A stretch of 28,178 nucleotides of DNA, taken from the IMG/VR virus record IMGVR_UViG_3300017720_000048, positions 1-28,178 of that record. One strand, written 5' to 3'. The notes beneath the pieces are model-generated. The model saw only the letters and a program-made list of their open reading frames with translations. It was not told the origin of the DNA and did not search any database. The position numbers and the translations under genes were made by a program. Position 1 is the first letter of the stretch, and every line of letters starts with the position of its first letter. Positions 1 through 7,921 of this stretch are shown here, one piece after another. Origin of the DNA: a virus.

Positions 1-123
1 CACTGAAAGACTTTACTATAATTCTTCTGCGTCTTATGATGCTAATAATTCTGGTAATTTATTTTACAATGCTGCTGTTCCCTTACAAGGTGTATTATTT
101 TCAGAATTAAAATATGCTATCAG
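1..123. repeat. Terminal direct repeat, left copy (circular-assembly overlap)
   Basis: The first 123 bases are identical to bases 28056-28178. The repeat lies inside one continuous gene, and the reading frame is kept when the two copies are merged. This fits the redundant end of a circular or circularly permuted genome better than a functional terminal repeat. The unit length is then 28,055 bp. Confidence 0.95.
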
Positions 124-1729
124 ATTACACACTTTAGTTCAAGCAATTGAAAGTTATTATACAACTGCTAATGGATTTGCAAAGAATATTGTATTTTCTA
201 AAGATTTTTTAAATTCTACAAATACAGAATATTTTAATCTGTTTATGTGGATGCATCGCAAAAGTGGAGGGGTAGAAGAAACAACACAGATAACACTTTA
301 TAGCTCATTAGTCAATACCTTTGATGTAAACACATCATCAAGCATTTATGCTCAAATGGTAGCTGATGGCTCAAATGCTGATGCTTCATTGACATCAACT
401 TTAAGACTTTATGCTCCAGCAGTGACATCAAATAGCTTGACTGTGACGGTTGATTCTGGAAGTGCTTCAGCAGAATTTCAAGTGGTAATATTAAAAAGTG
501 GAAGTGCATTTTTTAGTTCTACTTTTGCCACTGGTTCACGAACATTTACAGCAGCTGATTTTCCCGGTGGCGTATTACAAGCCGGAACTTACACAATCCA
601 AATAAATCAATCCGCTACTGGCACAATTAACTTCACAAGCTTCACATGGGCTTTGGCTGGTTCTGTATTTACTGGGGCATGGTCACAATCATTTACAAGT
701 AAATTGAATGCTATTGGAACTGGTATAAGCTTCGCTACTTCAGCAACTTTTGAATTCAATATTACCGCTCAAATTCCAGAACAAACTGTGATAAACTTTT
801 TGACTGGATTATTCAAGCTTTTTAATTTGACTGCATTTGTTGAGGATGATGTAATTGTTGTAAAACCTATAAATGAATATTATGAGCTTGAGGAAACTTG
901 GAGCACAACTGACACATTTTGGAATTTGACTGATGCTTTTTGGAACGAAGCTGGAACATCTGGGGCAACCACTCACTCAATAGATGAATTCATGGATATA
1001 AATTCAAGCGAGGTAGATGTCGCTTTACCTTTTAAACAAATTAATTTTCAATATGAAGGGCTTGGAACATTCTTGGCTAAGCAATATGAACAGCTTCAAA
1101 ATATAGGGTGGGGCACTATTGACTATACTTTAGATTCAGAAGTATATGATGCACCAAATGAAATATTTGAAGTTACTGTTCCATTTGAACATATGCAATT
1201 TGAACGGTTGATTAATGCTGCTGGTAGTGGTGTTGATAACGGCAACACGAATATTCAATATGGGTTTTGTGTGAATGAAAATCAGCAGCCTTTTATTGGT
1301 AAGCCTTTGTTATTTTATCCTATTTTTCAACCTTCTACTGGTAGTACTTTTCAGGCTTCTATTAGTTTTAGAAATACAGCTACAACAAATAAACAATTAA
1401 CAAGCTATATCATACCATCAAACAGCCTTTCATTAGATAGCACAATTGACGCATCAAACATTAATTTTAAACTAGAATTTAACGAGTTTACATTAGATGA
1501 TTCGTTCACTGGTACATTATTTCAAACATATTATGAAACCTATATCTCAGAAATATTTCACACCCAAAGGCGAATAATTAAAGTTTCTGCATTTTTACCT
1601 TTCAAAATCATATACAATATTGAGTTATTTGATAGTATTGAAATTAATAATAGGCTTTATAGAATAAACTCAATGACAACAAATTTTCAAACTGGAAAAA
1701 CAGACTTTGAATTAATTAATTTATTATGA
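1..1729 (+). CDS. Large tail/baseplate-type structural protein, 3' part of a gene split by the window ends
   Basis: The frame beginning at base 2 is open up to the TGA at 1727-1729 and is in phase with the gene that starts at 27367 once the 123-base overlap is merged. The complete protein would be about 805 aa. The in-frame ATG at 245 is therefore internal, not the start. This C-terminal part is rich in Ser, Thr, Asn and aromatic residues, has no signal peptide and looks like beta-structured virion protein. A Gly/Ser/Thr-rich section at roughly 415-660 resembles an inserted carbohydrate-binding or decoration-like domain. The section after that (KPINEYYELEETW onward) resembles tail proteins I know from Bacteroidetes prophages. 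The gene lies just upstream of the tape measure and overlaps a small ORF by ATGA at 1726. Tail/baseplate is a family-level inference; the exact role (hub, distal tail or receptor binding) is not visible. Confidence 0.8.
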   Translation, partial: TERLYYNSSASYDANNSGNLFYNAAVPLQGVLFSELKYAIRLHTLVQAIESYYTTANGFAKNIVFSKDFLNSTNTEYFNLFMWMHRKSGGVEETTQITLYSSLVNTFDVNTSSSIYAQMVADGSNADASLTSTLRLYAPAVTSNSLTVTVDSGSASAEFQVVILKSGSAFFSSTFATGSRTFTAADFPGGVLQAGTYTIQINQSATGTINFTSFTWALAGSVFTGAWSQSFTSKLNAIGTGISFATSATFEFNITAQIPEQTVINFLTGLFKLFNLTAFVEDDVIVVKPINEYYELEETWSTTDTFWNLTDAFWNEAGTSGATTHSIDEFMDINSSEVDVALPFKQINFQYEGLGTFLAKQYEQLQNIGWGTIDYTLDSEVYDAPNEIFEVTVPFEHMQFERLINAAGSGVDNGNTNIQYGFCVNENQQPFIGKPLLFYPIFQPSTGSTFQASISFRNTATTNKQLTSYIIPSNSLSLDSTIDASNINFKLEFNEFTLDDSFTGTLFQTYYETYISEIFHTQRRIIKVSAFLPFKIIYNIELFDSIEINNRLYRINSMTTNFQTGKTDFELINLL

Positions 1730-1872
1730 TAAAACTAATTTTACAGATGCTAGAATTTGCTAATGGTGAAACTGAAGAGATTCAAAGGGCACAAGGTAAA
1801 TATGCACACCCAGAAAGTTTTAAAGGTGCATGGCGTAAATTTAAAAAAGAGTTAAAATGGCAGAAAAAGTAA
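1726..1872 (+). CDS. Small basic protein between tail protein and tape measure (48 aa)
   Basis: The start ATG overlaps the preceding stop as ATGA and the 3' end overlaps the tape-measure start by 16 bases, so the ORF closes an otherwise empty gap exactly. The product begins MIKLILQMLEFANGETEEI and ends in a Lys/Trp-rich tail (WRKFKKELKWQKK). It has no recognisable domain. The tight coupling on both sides suggests a translated gene, perhaps a tail-assembly accessory factor or only a translational coupler. The function is unknown. Confidence 0.6.
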   Translation: MIKLILQMLEFANGETEEIQRAQGKYAHPESFKGAWRKFKKELKWQKK

Positions 1873-3605
1873 ACCTAGAATTAGAGGTAGAAGCAGCGAA
1901 AGCGATTAAGGAGGTTGAAGATTTAAGAAAAGAATTCAAAGAACTTAATGAGTTAGTTGAGAAATCAAACGCTATAAATGAGCAAGGTTTTGATGCATTA
2001 AAAAAGACTGGTGAATCATCTGCTAAAGGTATTAAGGCTATTGGCTCAAGTATTAAGGCAGCTGGTATAGGTGTGTTTTTAATCGCACTGCAAACTATGC
2101 AAGATTTATTCATGCAGAATCAAAAAGTGGTGGATATAGTGAACACCGCTTTTGAATCTTTAGCCTTAGTATTTAATGATGTGTTTGGGTTGCTTACTGG
2201 TGGTGTTGATTCAATTAAAAAGGTAGGTGAAGCTTTTGATAAATTCTTTGGAAAACCCATTGAAACAGCTGTAGCATCTTTTCAAAAATTTGGTAGTGCA
2301 TTTAGTAAGATATTTGGAGGTGATTTTAGTGGTGCTTTAGATGATGCAAAAGAAGGCTTTAGCGGTTTGGGTGATGCCATTAGCCAGACTGGTGATGGCT
2401 TTGTTGAAGCTGCTACTGATGCAGCTGAATATGTTGTGAATGTAAAAAATGCAGCGGTTGAAAACGTTGAATTAGCAAAAAGTGCTGAACTAGCTGAAGC
2501 TAAAAATGTTGGATTGCTAGAAAAGTTTGATAGGGCAGCTGAGAAGCAAAGACAAATCAGAGATGAAGAAAGAAACAGTATTGAAAAACGAATAGAAGCA
2601 AATGAAAAACTAGGCGAAATATTAGAAGAGCAAAATAAAACGATGCTTGAAAATGCCAACATTGCGTTAAAAAGTGCTCAAGCTAACTTCGACCGCAATG
2701 CATCAATTGAAAACGAGGTGGCTTTGATACAAGCACGAAATGAAGTTTTAGCAGTTGAAGCTACTGTGGAGGGTTTCAGGTCAGAACAAAAAGCAAATGA
2801 TTTGGCTTTAGATAAAGAGCGAATAGAATTAAAAAATACTGAAAATGAAGCTGACACAAACCGAAGATTAGATCAGCAAAAGTTTGAAGCCGAGCAAGAG
2901 TTAACTGAAACTCAAAGACTACAGAGATTGATTGAAATTAATCAACAAGAAAAATTGATCCAAGAAGAAAGGTTACAAGGTATAATTAATGAAGCTAATT
3001 TAGGAACTCAAGCAAGGATAGATGCCGAAGGTGCATTAAAAGATTTTACACAAGCTAACAATCAAGAGCTTATTACGCTGCAAAAACAACAAGCTGCAAA
3101 TATATTAGATGTTGAAAAGAAAGCATTAGCTGACAAACAGAAGTTAGAAGCCCAAAAAATTCAAGCCACATTAGTGAGTTTGAGTGCGGTTGCTACATTA
3201 GTTGACCAAGATTCAAAAGCTGGAAAAGCTATAGCTGTTGCTCAAGGTTTAATTAACACATATCTTGGAGTTACACAAGCATTAGCTTCATCACCGCCAC
3301 CATTTAACTTTATTGCTGCTGCTGCTACAGCTGCTGCTGGTTTTAAAGCTGTTGCAGACATAAACAGAACAACACTACCCTCACCAGAAGGGGGCAATTC
3401 AAACGTGTCAGCAACTGGAAGCTTTTCAGCTAGTGCTCCAGCAGAAGCAACACCCCCATCTTTTAATATTGTTGGGGCTACAGCGACCAACCAAATTGCT
3501 AATCTTTTATCGAATCAAGAACCAATTAAAGCTTTTGTTGTGAGTCAAGATGTAACCACAGCCCAAAGCCTAGAGCGGAATATTGTAGAAGGTTCAAGCA
3601 TATAA
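1857..3605 (+). CDS. Short tail tape measure protein
   Basis: The 582-aa product begins with a charged helical segment (residues 1-45) and has an apolar helix around residues 65-90 (AAGIGVFLIALQTMQDLF). A Phe/Gly-rich region spans about 100-170, and a long Glu/Gln/Lys/Arg-rich coiled coil spans about 205-440. Another apolar segment, AAAATAAAGFKAVADI, falls near 485-500, followed by a Ser/Ala/Pro-rich tail. Long helix plus apolar segments is the usual make-up of tape measures, which set tail length and enter the host envelope. At about 0.15 nm per residue the tail would be near 90 nm (family rule, not measured). The gene follows tail structural genes and ends the first late unit. It is small for a siphophage tape measure, but it is the only candidate in the genome. 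Confidence 0.75.
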   Translation: MAEKVNLELEVEAAKAIKEVEDLRKEFKELNELVEKSNAINEQGFDALKKTGESSAKGIKAIGSSIKAAGIGVFLIALQTMQDLFMQNQKVVDIVNTAFESLALVFNDVFGLLTGGVDSIKKVGEAFDKFFGKPIETAVASFQKFGSAFSKIFGGDFSGALDDAKEGFSGLGDAISQTGDGFVEAATDAAEYVVNVKNAAVENVELAKSAELAEAKNVGLLEKFDRAAEKQRQIRDEERNSIEKRIEANEKLGEILEEQNKTMLENANIALKSAQANFDRNASIENEVALIQARNEVLAVEATVEGFRSEQKANDLALDKERIELKNTENEADTNRRLDQQKFEAEQELTETQRLQRLIEINQQEKLIQEERLQGIINEANLGTQARIDAEGALKDFTQANNQELITLQKQQAANILDVEKKALADKQKLEAQKIQATLVSLSAVATLVDQDSKAGKAIAVAQGLINTYLGVTQALASSPPPFNFIAAAATAAAGFKAVADINRTTLPSPEGGNSNVSATGSFSASAPAEATPPSFNIVGATATNQIANLLSNQEPIKAFVVSQDVTTAQSLERNIVEGSSI

Positions 3606-3638
3606 TGCAAAATTGACTTTCAAATTCGTTATTAGTTT
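3605..3638 (+). promoter_or_regulatory. Candidate phage late promoter (CAAA box + CGTTA, copy 1)
   Basis: ATGCAAAATT begins at 3605 and CGTTA at 3627, 22 bases later. The A of the next ATG (3639) is 12 bases after the C of CGTTA. The same arrangement occurs before 5195, 7922 and 24570, all first genes of late units. It sits in the 33-base gap after the tape-measure gene. Confidence 0.6.
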
Positions 3639-4214
3639 ATGAAAATCATTGAACTAATAATAGATGAAGGTGAAGATAATGGCGTGAATGCCATCTCACT
3701 TGTAAAAAATCCAGCAATAGAATCAGATTTTTTGGCTTTAAAATCAGATGAAGTTTTACTTAAAACTATCAATGATGATAAAAGGCTTTTGGTTGGTGCT
3801 CTTTTGATACCCAACAAGCCTATCATGCGGAAAAATGAAGAAGGTAATTATTACATATACTTCTCAAAAGATACCGTAGAAAAAGCTTCACAAAAATTTC
3901 TCATGAATAACAATCAACACAATGCCACCCTTGAGCATAAAATTCCGCTAACTGGGATGACATTGGTTGAAAGCTGGATTATTGAAAACAAAAAGCAAGA
4001 TAAATCTGCATATTATGGGCTTGATGTGCCAGTGGGCACTTGGATGGGCACGATGAAAGTGCAAAATGAAGATACTTGGCAAGAAGTGAAGTCTGGGAAA
4101 ATCAAAGGCTTTAGTATCGAGGGGTATTTTGCAGATAAAATAGAAGCTTCAAAATATGATCCAGAAAAAGAAGCTGAAAATTTATTGAATGAAATCAAAA
4201 ATATACTTGCTTAA
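3639..4214 (+). CDS. XkdF-like prohead serine protease
   Basis: The 191-aa protein matches the layout I know for XkdF-type head maturation proteases: an N-terminal segment with NAISLVKNPAIESDF, a central region with two His residues (H94 and H100 in NQHNATLEHKIPL), the block VGTWMGTMKVQNEDTWQEVK, and KSGKIKGFSIEGYF with a candidate nucleophile S159. These enzymes trim scaffold and capsid proteins during prohead maturation. It is the first gene of a late unit with the CGTTA element in front, and the scaffold and capsid genes follow about 1-3 kb downstream. The assignment rests on motif recognition; which His pairs with S159 is inferred. Confidence 0.8.
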   Translation: MKIIELIIDEGEDNGVNAISLVKNPAIESDFLALKSDEVLLKTINDDKRLLVGALLIPNKPIMRKNEEGNYYIYFSKDTVEKASQKFLMNNNQHNATLEHKIPLTGMTLVESWIIENKKQDKSAYYGLDVPVGTWMGTMKVQNEDTWQEVKSGKIKGFSIEGYFADKIEASKYDPEKEAENLLNEIKNILA

Positions 4215-4215
4215 A

Positions 4216-4983
4216 ATGTATGTTAACAAGCTAAATCAAAGAGTCTTAAAATACTTCTTTGAATCTTATTCAGATTACCCAGATGCTGTAAAAAATAACG
4301 CCAAAAAAGGTAGAGAGCTTAATGAAAAAGTTGGTAATAAGTGTGCTACTAGGGTTGGCAGATTACGAAGTTCACAACTTGCTTCTGGTGCTTCAATTAG
4401 TGTGGATACTATTACACGAATGTATTCATTTTTAAGCAGAGCCCAAGAATATTATGACCCAAAAGATACCGAAGCTTGTGGAACAATCTCTTATTTGTTA
4501 TGGGGTGGTTTAGCTGGTTTGAGGTGGTCAAAATCTAAGCTCAAAGAATTGGGTGAATTAGATTTAGCTGAAATAGGTAAAAGGGGTGGAATAAAAAGAA
4601 GCAAAAAAGCCCCAAAGTCTGACACAAAAAACCCCAACCCAAAAGGTAAAGGCACTGCAAAAGGTAGTGCAAAGAATACCAGATCCGCAAAGGTTTCAAA
4701 ACGAGATGAAAAAACGCTTCAGAATAAATCTGATGAGTTTAATGAACGCTATAAAAAGAAGCTTGGCTATGGTGTGACTGTAGGAATGTTAAAAACAGTT
4801 TTTCAAAGGGGTTTAGGTGCGTTTAATGTGTCACATTCACCAAGAGTTCGAAGTGCTTCACAGTGGGCACAAGCTAGGGTTAACGCTTTTCTGTATTTAG
4901 TCAAGAATGGCAGACCACAGAACAAAAAATATACTGGTGATTTTGATTTGTTGCCAAGTAAACACCCCAAAAAACCTAAATAA
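4216..4983 (+). CDS. Two-domain head-associated protein (DUF5824-like C-terminus)
   Basis: I take the ATG two bases after the protease stop, giving 255 aa; an upstream ATG at 4189 would add 9 residues inside the protease gene. Residues about 20-110 carry a module (NNAKKGRELNEKVGNKCATR, then YLLWGGLAGLRWSKSKLKEL) that I know from phage head-maturation and portal-linked proteins. Residues 115-155 are a low-complexity Lys/Ser/Gly/Pro linker. Residues about 170-250 (LGYGVTVGMLKTVFQRGLGA...SQWAQARVNAFLYLVKNGRP) resemble DUF5824-type domains. The strongly basic linker suggests nucleic-acid or scaffold contact. Position next to the protease supports a head-assembly role, but no reaction can be assigned. 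Confidence 0.7.
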   Translation: MYVNKLNQRVLKYFFESYSDYPDAVKNNAKKGRELNEKVGNKCATRVGRLRSSQLASGASISVDTITRMYSFLSRAQEYYDPKDTEACGTISYLLWGGLAGLRWSKSKLKELGELDLAEIGKRGGIKRSKKAPKSDTKNPNPKGKGTAKGSAKNTRSAKVSKRDEKTLQNKSDEFNERYKKKLGYGVTVGMLKTVFQRGLGAFNVSHSPRVRSASQWAQARVNAFLYLVKNGRPQNKKYTGDFDLLPSKHPKKPK

Positions 4984-4984
4984 A

Positions 4985-5131
4985 ATGCAAGGTATTAATA
5001 GAAATAATGTCACCCCATCTAAATCTTCACCCAAAGGTGGAAACAGAGCTTGTTTGTGCCAGGATGGTAAGACTTACAAGAAAGAATGCTGTAAGGGTGG
5101 CATAAAAAATCAAGGTATCGGCAAAGTTTAA
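4985..5131 (+). CDS. Tiny Cys-rich protein (48 aa)
   Basis: The ATG lies one base after the preceding stop, so this start is preferred to an in-frame ATG at 4907 inside the upstream gene. The product is polar and basic and ends with GNRACLCQDGKTYKKECCKG followed by GIKNQGIGKV. The CxC...CC cluster with a Gly-Ile-Gly tail is a pattern I recognise from small proteins of Bacteroidetes and their phages. The four cysteines could bind a metal or form disulfides. It is the last gene of its unit. The function is unknown. Confidence 0.7.
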   Translation: MQGINRNNVTPSKSSPKGGNRACLCQDGKTYKKECCKGGIKNQGIGKV

Positions 5132-5160
5132 GTGGTATTTACAAAAAAAATTATTTTAAA

Positions 5161-5194
5161 ATGCAAATTTTTTTACATAAACCGTTAATTAATT
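5161..5194 (+). promoter_or_regulatory. Candidate phage late promoter (copy 2)
   Basis: ATGCAAATTT begins at 5161 and CGTTA at 5183, again 22 bases apart, with the next ATG (5195) 12 bases after the C of CGTTA. The gap after the preceding gene is 63 bases and otherwise AT-rich. Confidence 0.6.
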
Positions 5195-5881
5195 ATGAAA
5201 TCTACTGAATTATTAAATAAAGTAAAGGAGATTTTGAATATTCCAGTAACATTGGAAGAATCAAAAGAGGTAAAGTTAGAAGTTATGACTTTACAAAATG
5301 GCACAGTAGTAGAAGCTGAACGTTTTGAAAAAGGTGCTGAAATATTTATCAAAAGCGATGATGAAAAAATAGCATTGCCAGTAGGTGAATATGTTATGAG
5401 TGATGGAAAGCTTTTGGTGGTTAAAGAGGAGGGTGTAATTGATGACTTTAGAGTTGTTGGTGATGATGTACCAGCCAAAGAAATTACTGAAGATTTAAAG
5501 TATCATGATAAAGATAAAAAGATGAAAAAAGATGATGAAAAAGAGATGAAGGAACACGAGGAGGATGAGAAGAAAAAGATGGCAGATCATATAAATGTCG
5601 ACAAAGAAGGCAATATGATTGTCAAAATTGATGACTGGAAAGCTATGGAAGAAAGAATAGCCAATTTAGAAGTCGCTATCAACAAATTAAAAGGTGAAAA
5701 AATGGAAGCTTCTAAAACAATTGAAGAATTAGAAGAAAAATTATCAGCTGAACCAGCTGTGGAAGCCATTACTCATTCACCAGAAAATAATACAGAGGTT
5801 AAAGAACAACCAAAGTATGGTAGAAACAGACCCATGACAATGTCTGAAAAAGTTTTAGAAAGAATTTCAAATATTAATTAA
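5195..5881 (+). CDS. Probable capsid scaffolding protein
   Basis: The 228-aa protein has an N-terminal Val/Glu-rich beta-type region (residues 25-95). A highly charged Lys/Glu/Asp/His stretch covers about 100-135, a coiled coil about 145-185 (WKAMEERIANLEVAINKLKG), and the tail ends RPMTMSEKVLERISNI. An acidic, helical, low-complexity protein between the prohead protease and the major capsid gene is the usual profile of a scaffold that is cut away during maturation. The call rests on position and composition; no catalytic motif is seen. Confidence 0.6.
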   Translation: MKSTELLNKVKEILNIPVTLEESKEVKLEVMTLQNGTVVEAERFEKGAEIFIKSDDEKIALPVGEYVMSDGKLLVVKEEGVIDDFRVVGDDVPAKEITEDLKYHDKDKKMKKDDEKEMKEHEEDEKKKMADHINVDKEGNMIVKIDDWKAMEERIANLEVAINKLKGEKMEASKTIEELEEKLSAEPAVEAITHSPENNTEVKEQPKYGRNRPMTMSEKVLERISNIN

Positions 5882-5884
5882 ATT

Positions 5885-6304
5885 ATGGCAACTTATATAG
5901 ATACTTCAAATGATATTGTATTTAATCAAGTAAGACAAAATACAATCACAACATCAGTGAGCATTGCTGCTGGTGATGCTGGAATTGACCAGAATATTGC
6001 AACTGATGCTTTGGTTATTACTTTACCACAAATTCACAGTGGTAATATTGGTCTTAGTTATCTCTTTAGAAATACTGGGGCAGATGGTAATAATATCATC
6101 ACTTTAAGCCCACATTCTACTGATGGTTTCAATGGTTCTATTGCGAATGCAGCTGCTGACTCAGTGGCTTCTGGAGTAGTGGATAAAGATTGGGTAAACA
6201 CTAAAGCAACTGCTAACAAAGGTGACTATGTTATTATTAGAGCGGTAGCCCTTACACAGTGGTACATTGTTGGAGGGGTTGGAATATGGGCTTCAGAAGC
6301 TTAA
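5885..6304 (+). CDS. Probable head decoration protein
   Basis: The 139-aa product is short, rich in Ala, Gly, Thr, Asn and Ile, and predicted mostly beta-stranded (SLSYLFRNTGADGNNIITL-type segments, then DYVIIRAVALTQWYIVGG). It has no membrane segment or enzyme motif. It starts 3 bases after the scaffold-like gene and lies 26 bases before the major capsid gene, the common place for a capsid-stabilising decoration protein. A fibre-tip or other virion role is possible. Confidence 0.55.
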   Translation: MATYIDTSNDIVFNQVRQNTITTSVSIAAGDAGIDQNIATDALVITLPQIHSGNIGLSYLFRNTGADGNNIITLSPHSTDGFNGSIANAAADSVASGVVDKDWVNTKATANKGDYVIIRAVALTQWYIVGGVGIWASEA

Positions 6305-6330
6305 TTATTAATTTTTAAAATATAGAAAAA

Positions 6331-7260
6331 ATGAGAAACGTTGAATTAGCAACAACAACAAATATAACCACAAGTTACAGCGGTCAAGCGTCATCTGATT
6401 ATATAGCCGCGGCACTTTTTTCAGCGACTACTATTGATGATGGTGGGATCACTGTTAAAAGTAATGTAGCTTACAAAGAGGTATTACAAAGAGGGGCTAC
6501 TGGCTCAATTGTATCAGATGCAACTTGTGACTTTTCACCAAGTTCTACTCTTACATTAGATGAGAAAATTCTCGAACCAAAAGAACTTCAAGTAAATTTG
6601 CAAGTTTGTAAGCAAGATTTTTACAAAGATTGGCAGTCGGCTTCTATGGGATATGGTTTGAATCAAACTTTACCAAGTAAATTTTCAGATTTCTTGGTTG
6701 CTCACTGTGCTCAGAAGGTAGCACAAGCAACTGAAACCAGTATCTGGAGCGGTGCAGCTGGTGGTGCTGGTGATTTTCAAGGCTTAGTCGCAAACATGAC
6801 AGCTGATGCAACAGTGACTGACATTGCTGCTATTGGTGGCGGTTTAGCTGCTGGTAATATCATTGCTGAAATGTCTAAGGTAGTGGCAGCACTACCCAGT
6901 GCTATCTATGGGCAAGAAGATACTTATATTTACGTTAATAGCAAAACAGCTAGACTTTATATTCAAGCATTAGGTGCTCTTGGAAATGGTGTTCAAAACA
7001 TGGGTTCAATGTGGTACAATAACGGAACACTTACAATTGATGGAGTGAATGTTTTTGTAACCCCGGGATTAGCCGATGATACAATGGTTGGAGCACAAGC
7101 CAGCAATCTATTTTTTGGAACCGGAATTTTAAGTGATAATCAAGAAGTATCGGTTTTAGATATGCAACCAATCGATGGAAGTCGCAATGTAAGAATAATC
7201 ATGCGATATACGGCTGGGATTCAGGTGGGCTTCGGTTCTGATTGTGTGCTGTATAGTTAA
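6331..7260 (+). CDS. Major capsid protein (HK97-type, inferred)
   Basis: The 309-aa product contains features typical of HK97-fold capsid proteins. An N-terminal arm precedes a beta segment with YKEVLQRGATGSIV. A helical spine follows (residues about 110-140, LPSKFSDFLVAHCAQKVAQA), then an Ala/Gly-rich A-domain and a C-terminal block ending IMRYTAGIQVGFGSDCVLY. The placement protease, scaffold, decoration, this gene, tail tube matches a standard capsid cassette. The length is at the small end for the family. No sequence search was possible; the call relies on order and overall pattern. Confidence 0.8.
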   Translation: MRNVELATTTNITTSYSGQASSDYIAAALFSATTIDDGGITVKSNVAYKEVLQRGATGSIVSDATCDFSPSSTLTLDEKILEPKELQVNLQVCKQDFYKDWQSASMGYGLNQTLPSKFSDFLVAHCAQKVAQATETSIWSGAAGGAGDFQGLVANMTADATVTDIAAIGGGLAAGNIIAEMSKVVAALPSAIYGQEDTYIYVNSKTARLYIQALGALGNGVQNMGSMWYNNGTLTIDGVNVFVTPGLADDTMVGAQASNLFFGTGILSDNQEVSVLDMQPIDGSRNVRIIMRYTAGIQVGFGSDCVLYS

Positions 7261-7284
7261 TTGTTAACTTAAAATTATAAAGAT

Positions 7285-7839
7285 ATGCCATGTGCTGTAA
7301 GCAAAGGGCGTAGCCTTCCATGTAAGGCTGCGTTCGGCGGAATAAAGACCGCCTATTTTTTCGATCTGGGAGGGCTGGGAACAGTTACTTACGGAACTGG
7401 TGATGATGCTGGTAAAATTACCGCTATCTCTGGTTCACCAACTGTTTACCCTTATGAGGTTAAAAATACTTCAAGCCTAGAAACCACGATAAATAGCTCT
7501 CGCGAAACTGGCACTACATTTTATGAGCAAACGTTATCATTAACATTTACTTATTTAGACGTGCAAACGCAAGAGCAAATTAAACTACTCGCTTGGGGTA
7601 GAAATTCTGTCGCTGTATTAGATTATTATGATAACATAGTGATTTGTGGATTAGAACACGGTGTTGAGATGACTGCTGGAACTATTGGAACTGGCACACA
7701 GCCAGGAGATTTGAGCGGTTTCACCTTGACTTTTACTGGTCAAGAAGAGGATCCGGCCACATTTATCACTAGCTCTTTAATAGCTGCAAGTGCAACTCAA
7801 GGAGCACAAATTGATCCAACTTCAGCGGTAACGCCTTAG
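7285..7839 (+). CDS. Probable major tail tube protein
   Basis: The 184-aa product starts MPCAVSKGRSLPCKAAFGGI and continues with beta-rich segments (NSSRETGTTFYEQTLSLTFT, DLSGFTLTFTGQEEDPATF). I recognise this pattern from Bacteroidetes prophages, where it is usually left hypothetical. Length, beta content and a repeated small-Gly/Thr composition agree with a tail tube subunit. It is the last gene of the capsid unit and is followed 24 bases later by a strong terminator, which fits an abundantly expressed end gene. The alternative is another minor virion protein. Confidence 0.6.
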   Translation: MPCAVSKGRSLPCKAAFGGIKTAYFFDLGGLGTVTYGTGDDAGKITAISGSPTVYPYEVKNTSSLETTINSSRETGTTFYEQTLSLTFTYLDVQTQEQIKLLAWGRNSVAVLDYYDNIVICGLEHGVEMTAGTIGTGTQPGDLSGFTLTFTGQEEDPATFITSSLIAASATQGAQIDPTSAVTP

Positions 7840-7862
7840 TTTTGTTTTTTTAGTTAGTTTAG

Positions 7863-7889
7863 AAGCCCTTTTATTAGGGCTTTTTTTTT
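7863..7889 (+). terminator. Rho-independent terminator after the capsid/tail-tube unit
   Basis: AAGCCCT (7863-7869) pairs with AGGGCTT (7876-7882) across a 6-base loop, and an uninterrupted T run reaches 7889. The hairpin separates the capsid unit from the portal unit. Confidence 0.9.
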
Positions 7890-7921
7890 ACAAAATCATT
7901 AAAAAATAACGTTATCTAATT
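7888..7921 (+). promoter_or_regulatory. Candidate phage late promoter (copy 3)
   Basis: CAAAAT at 7891 lies in the same register as in copies 1 and 2. CGTTA starts at 7910, followed by TCTAATT and the ATG at 7922, 12 bases from C to A. It stands directly behind a terminator, as expected for a promoter that restarts transcription. Confidence 0.6.

Noticed and set aside
245-1729. ATG at 245 as the start of a 494-aa gene
   Set aside because: The frame is open from base 2 and continues from 27367 across the merged ends, so this Met is internal.
4907-5131. Longer version of the Cys-rich peptide from ATG 4907
   Set aside because: The extra residues lie inside the upstream gene; the ATG at 4985, one base after its stop, fits the coupling used in this genome.
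7532-7536. CGTTA followed by TCATTAA inside the tail-tube gene, and other internal CGTTA copies
   Set aside because: No ATG at the fixed 12-base distance and no upstream CAAA box in register.
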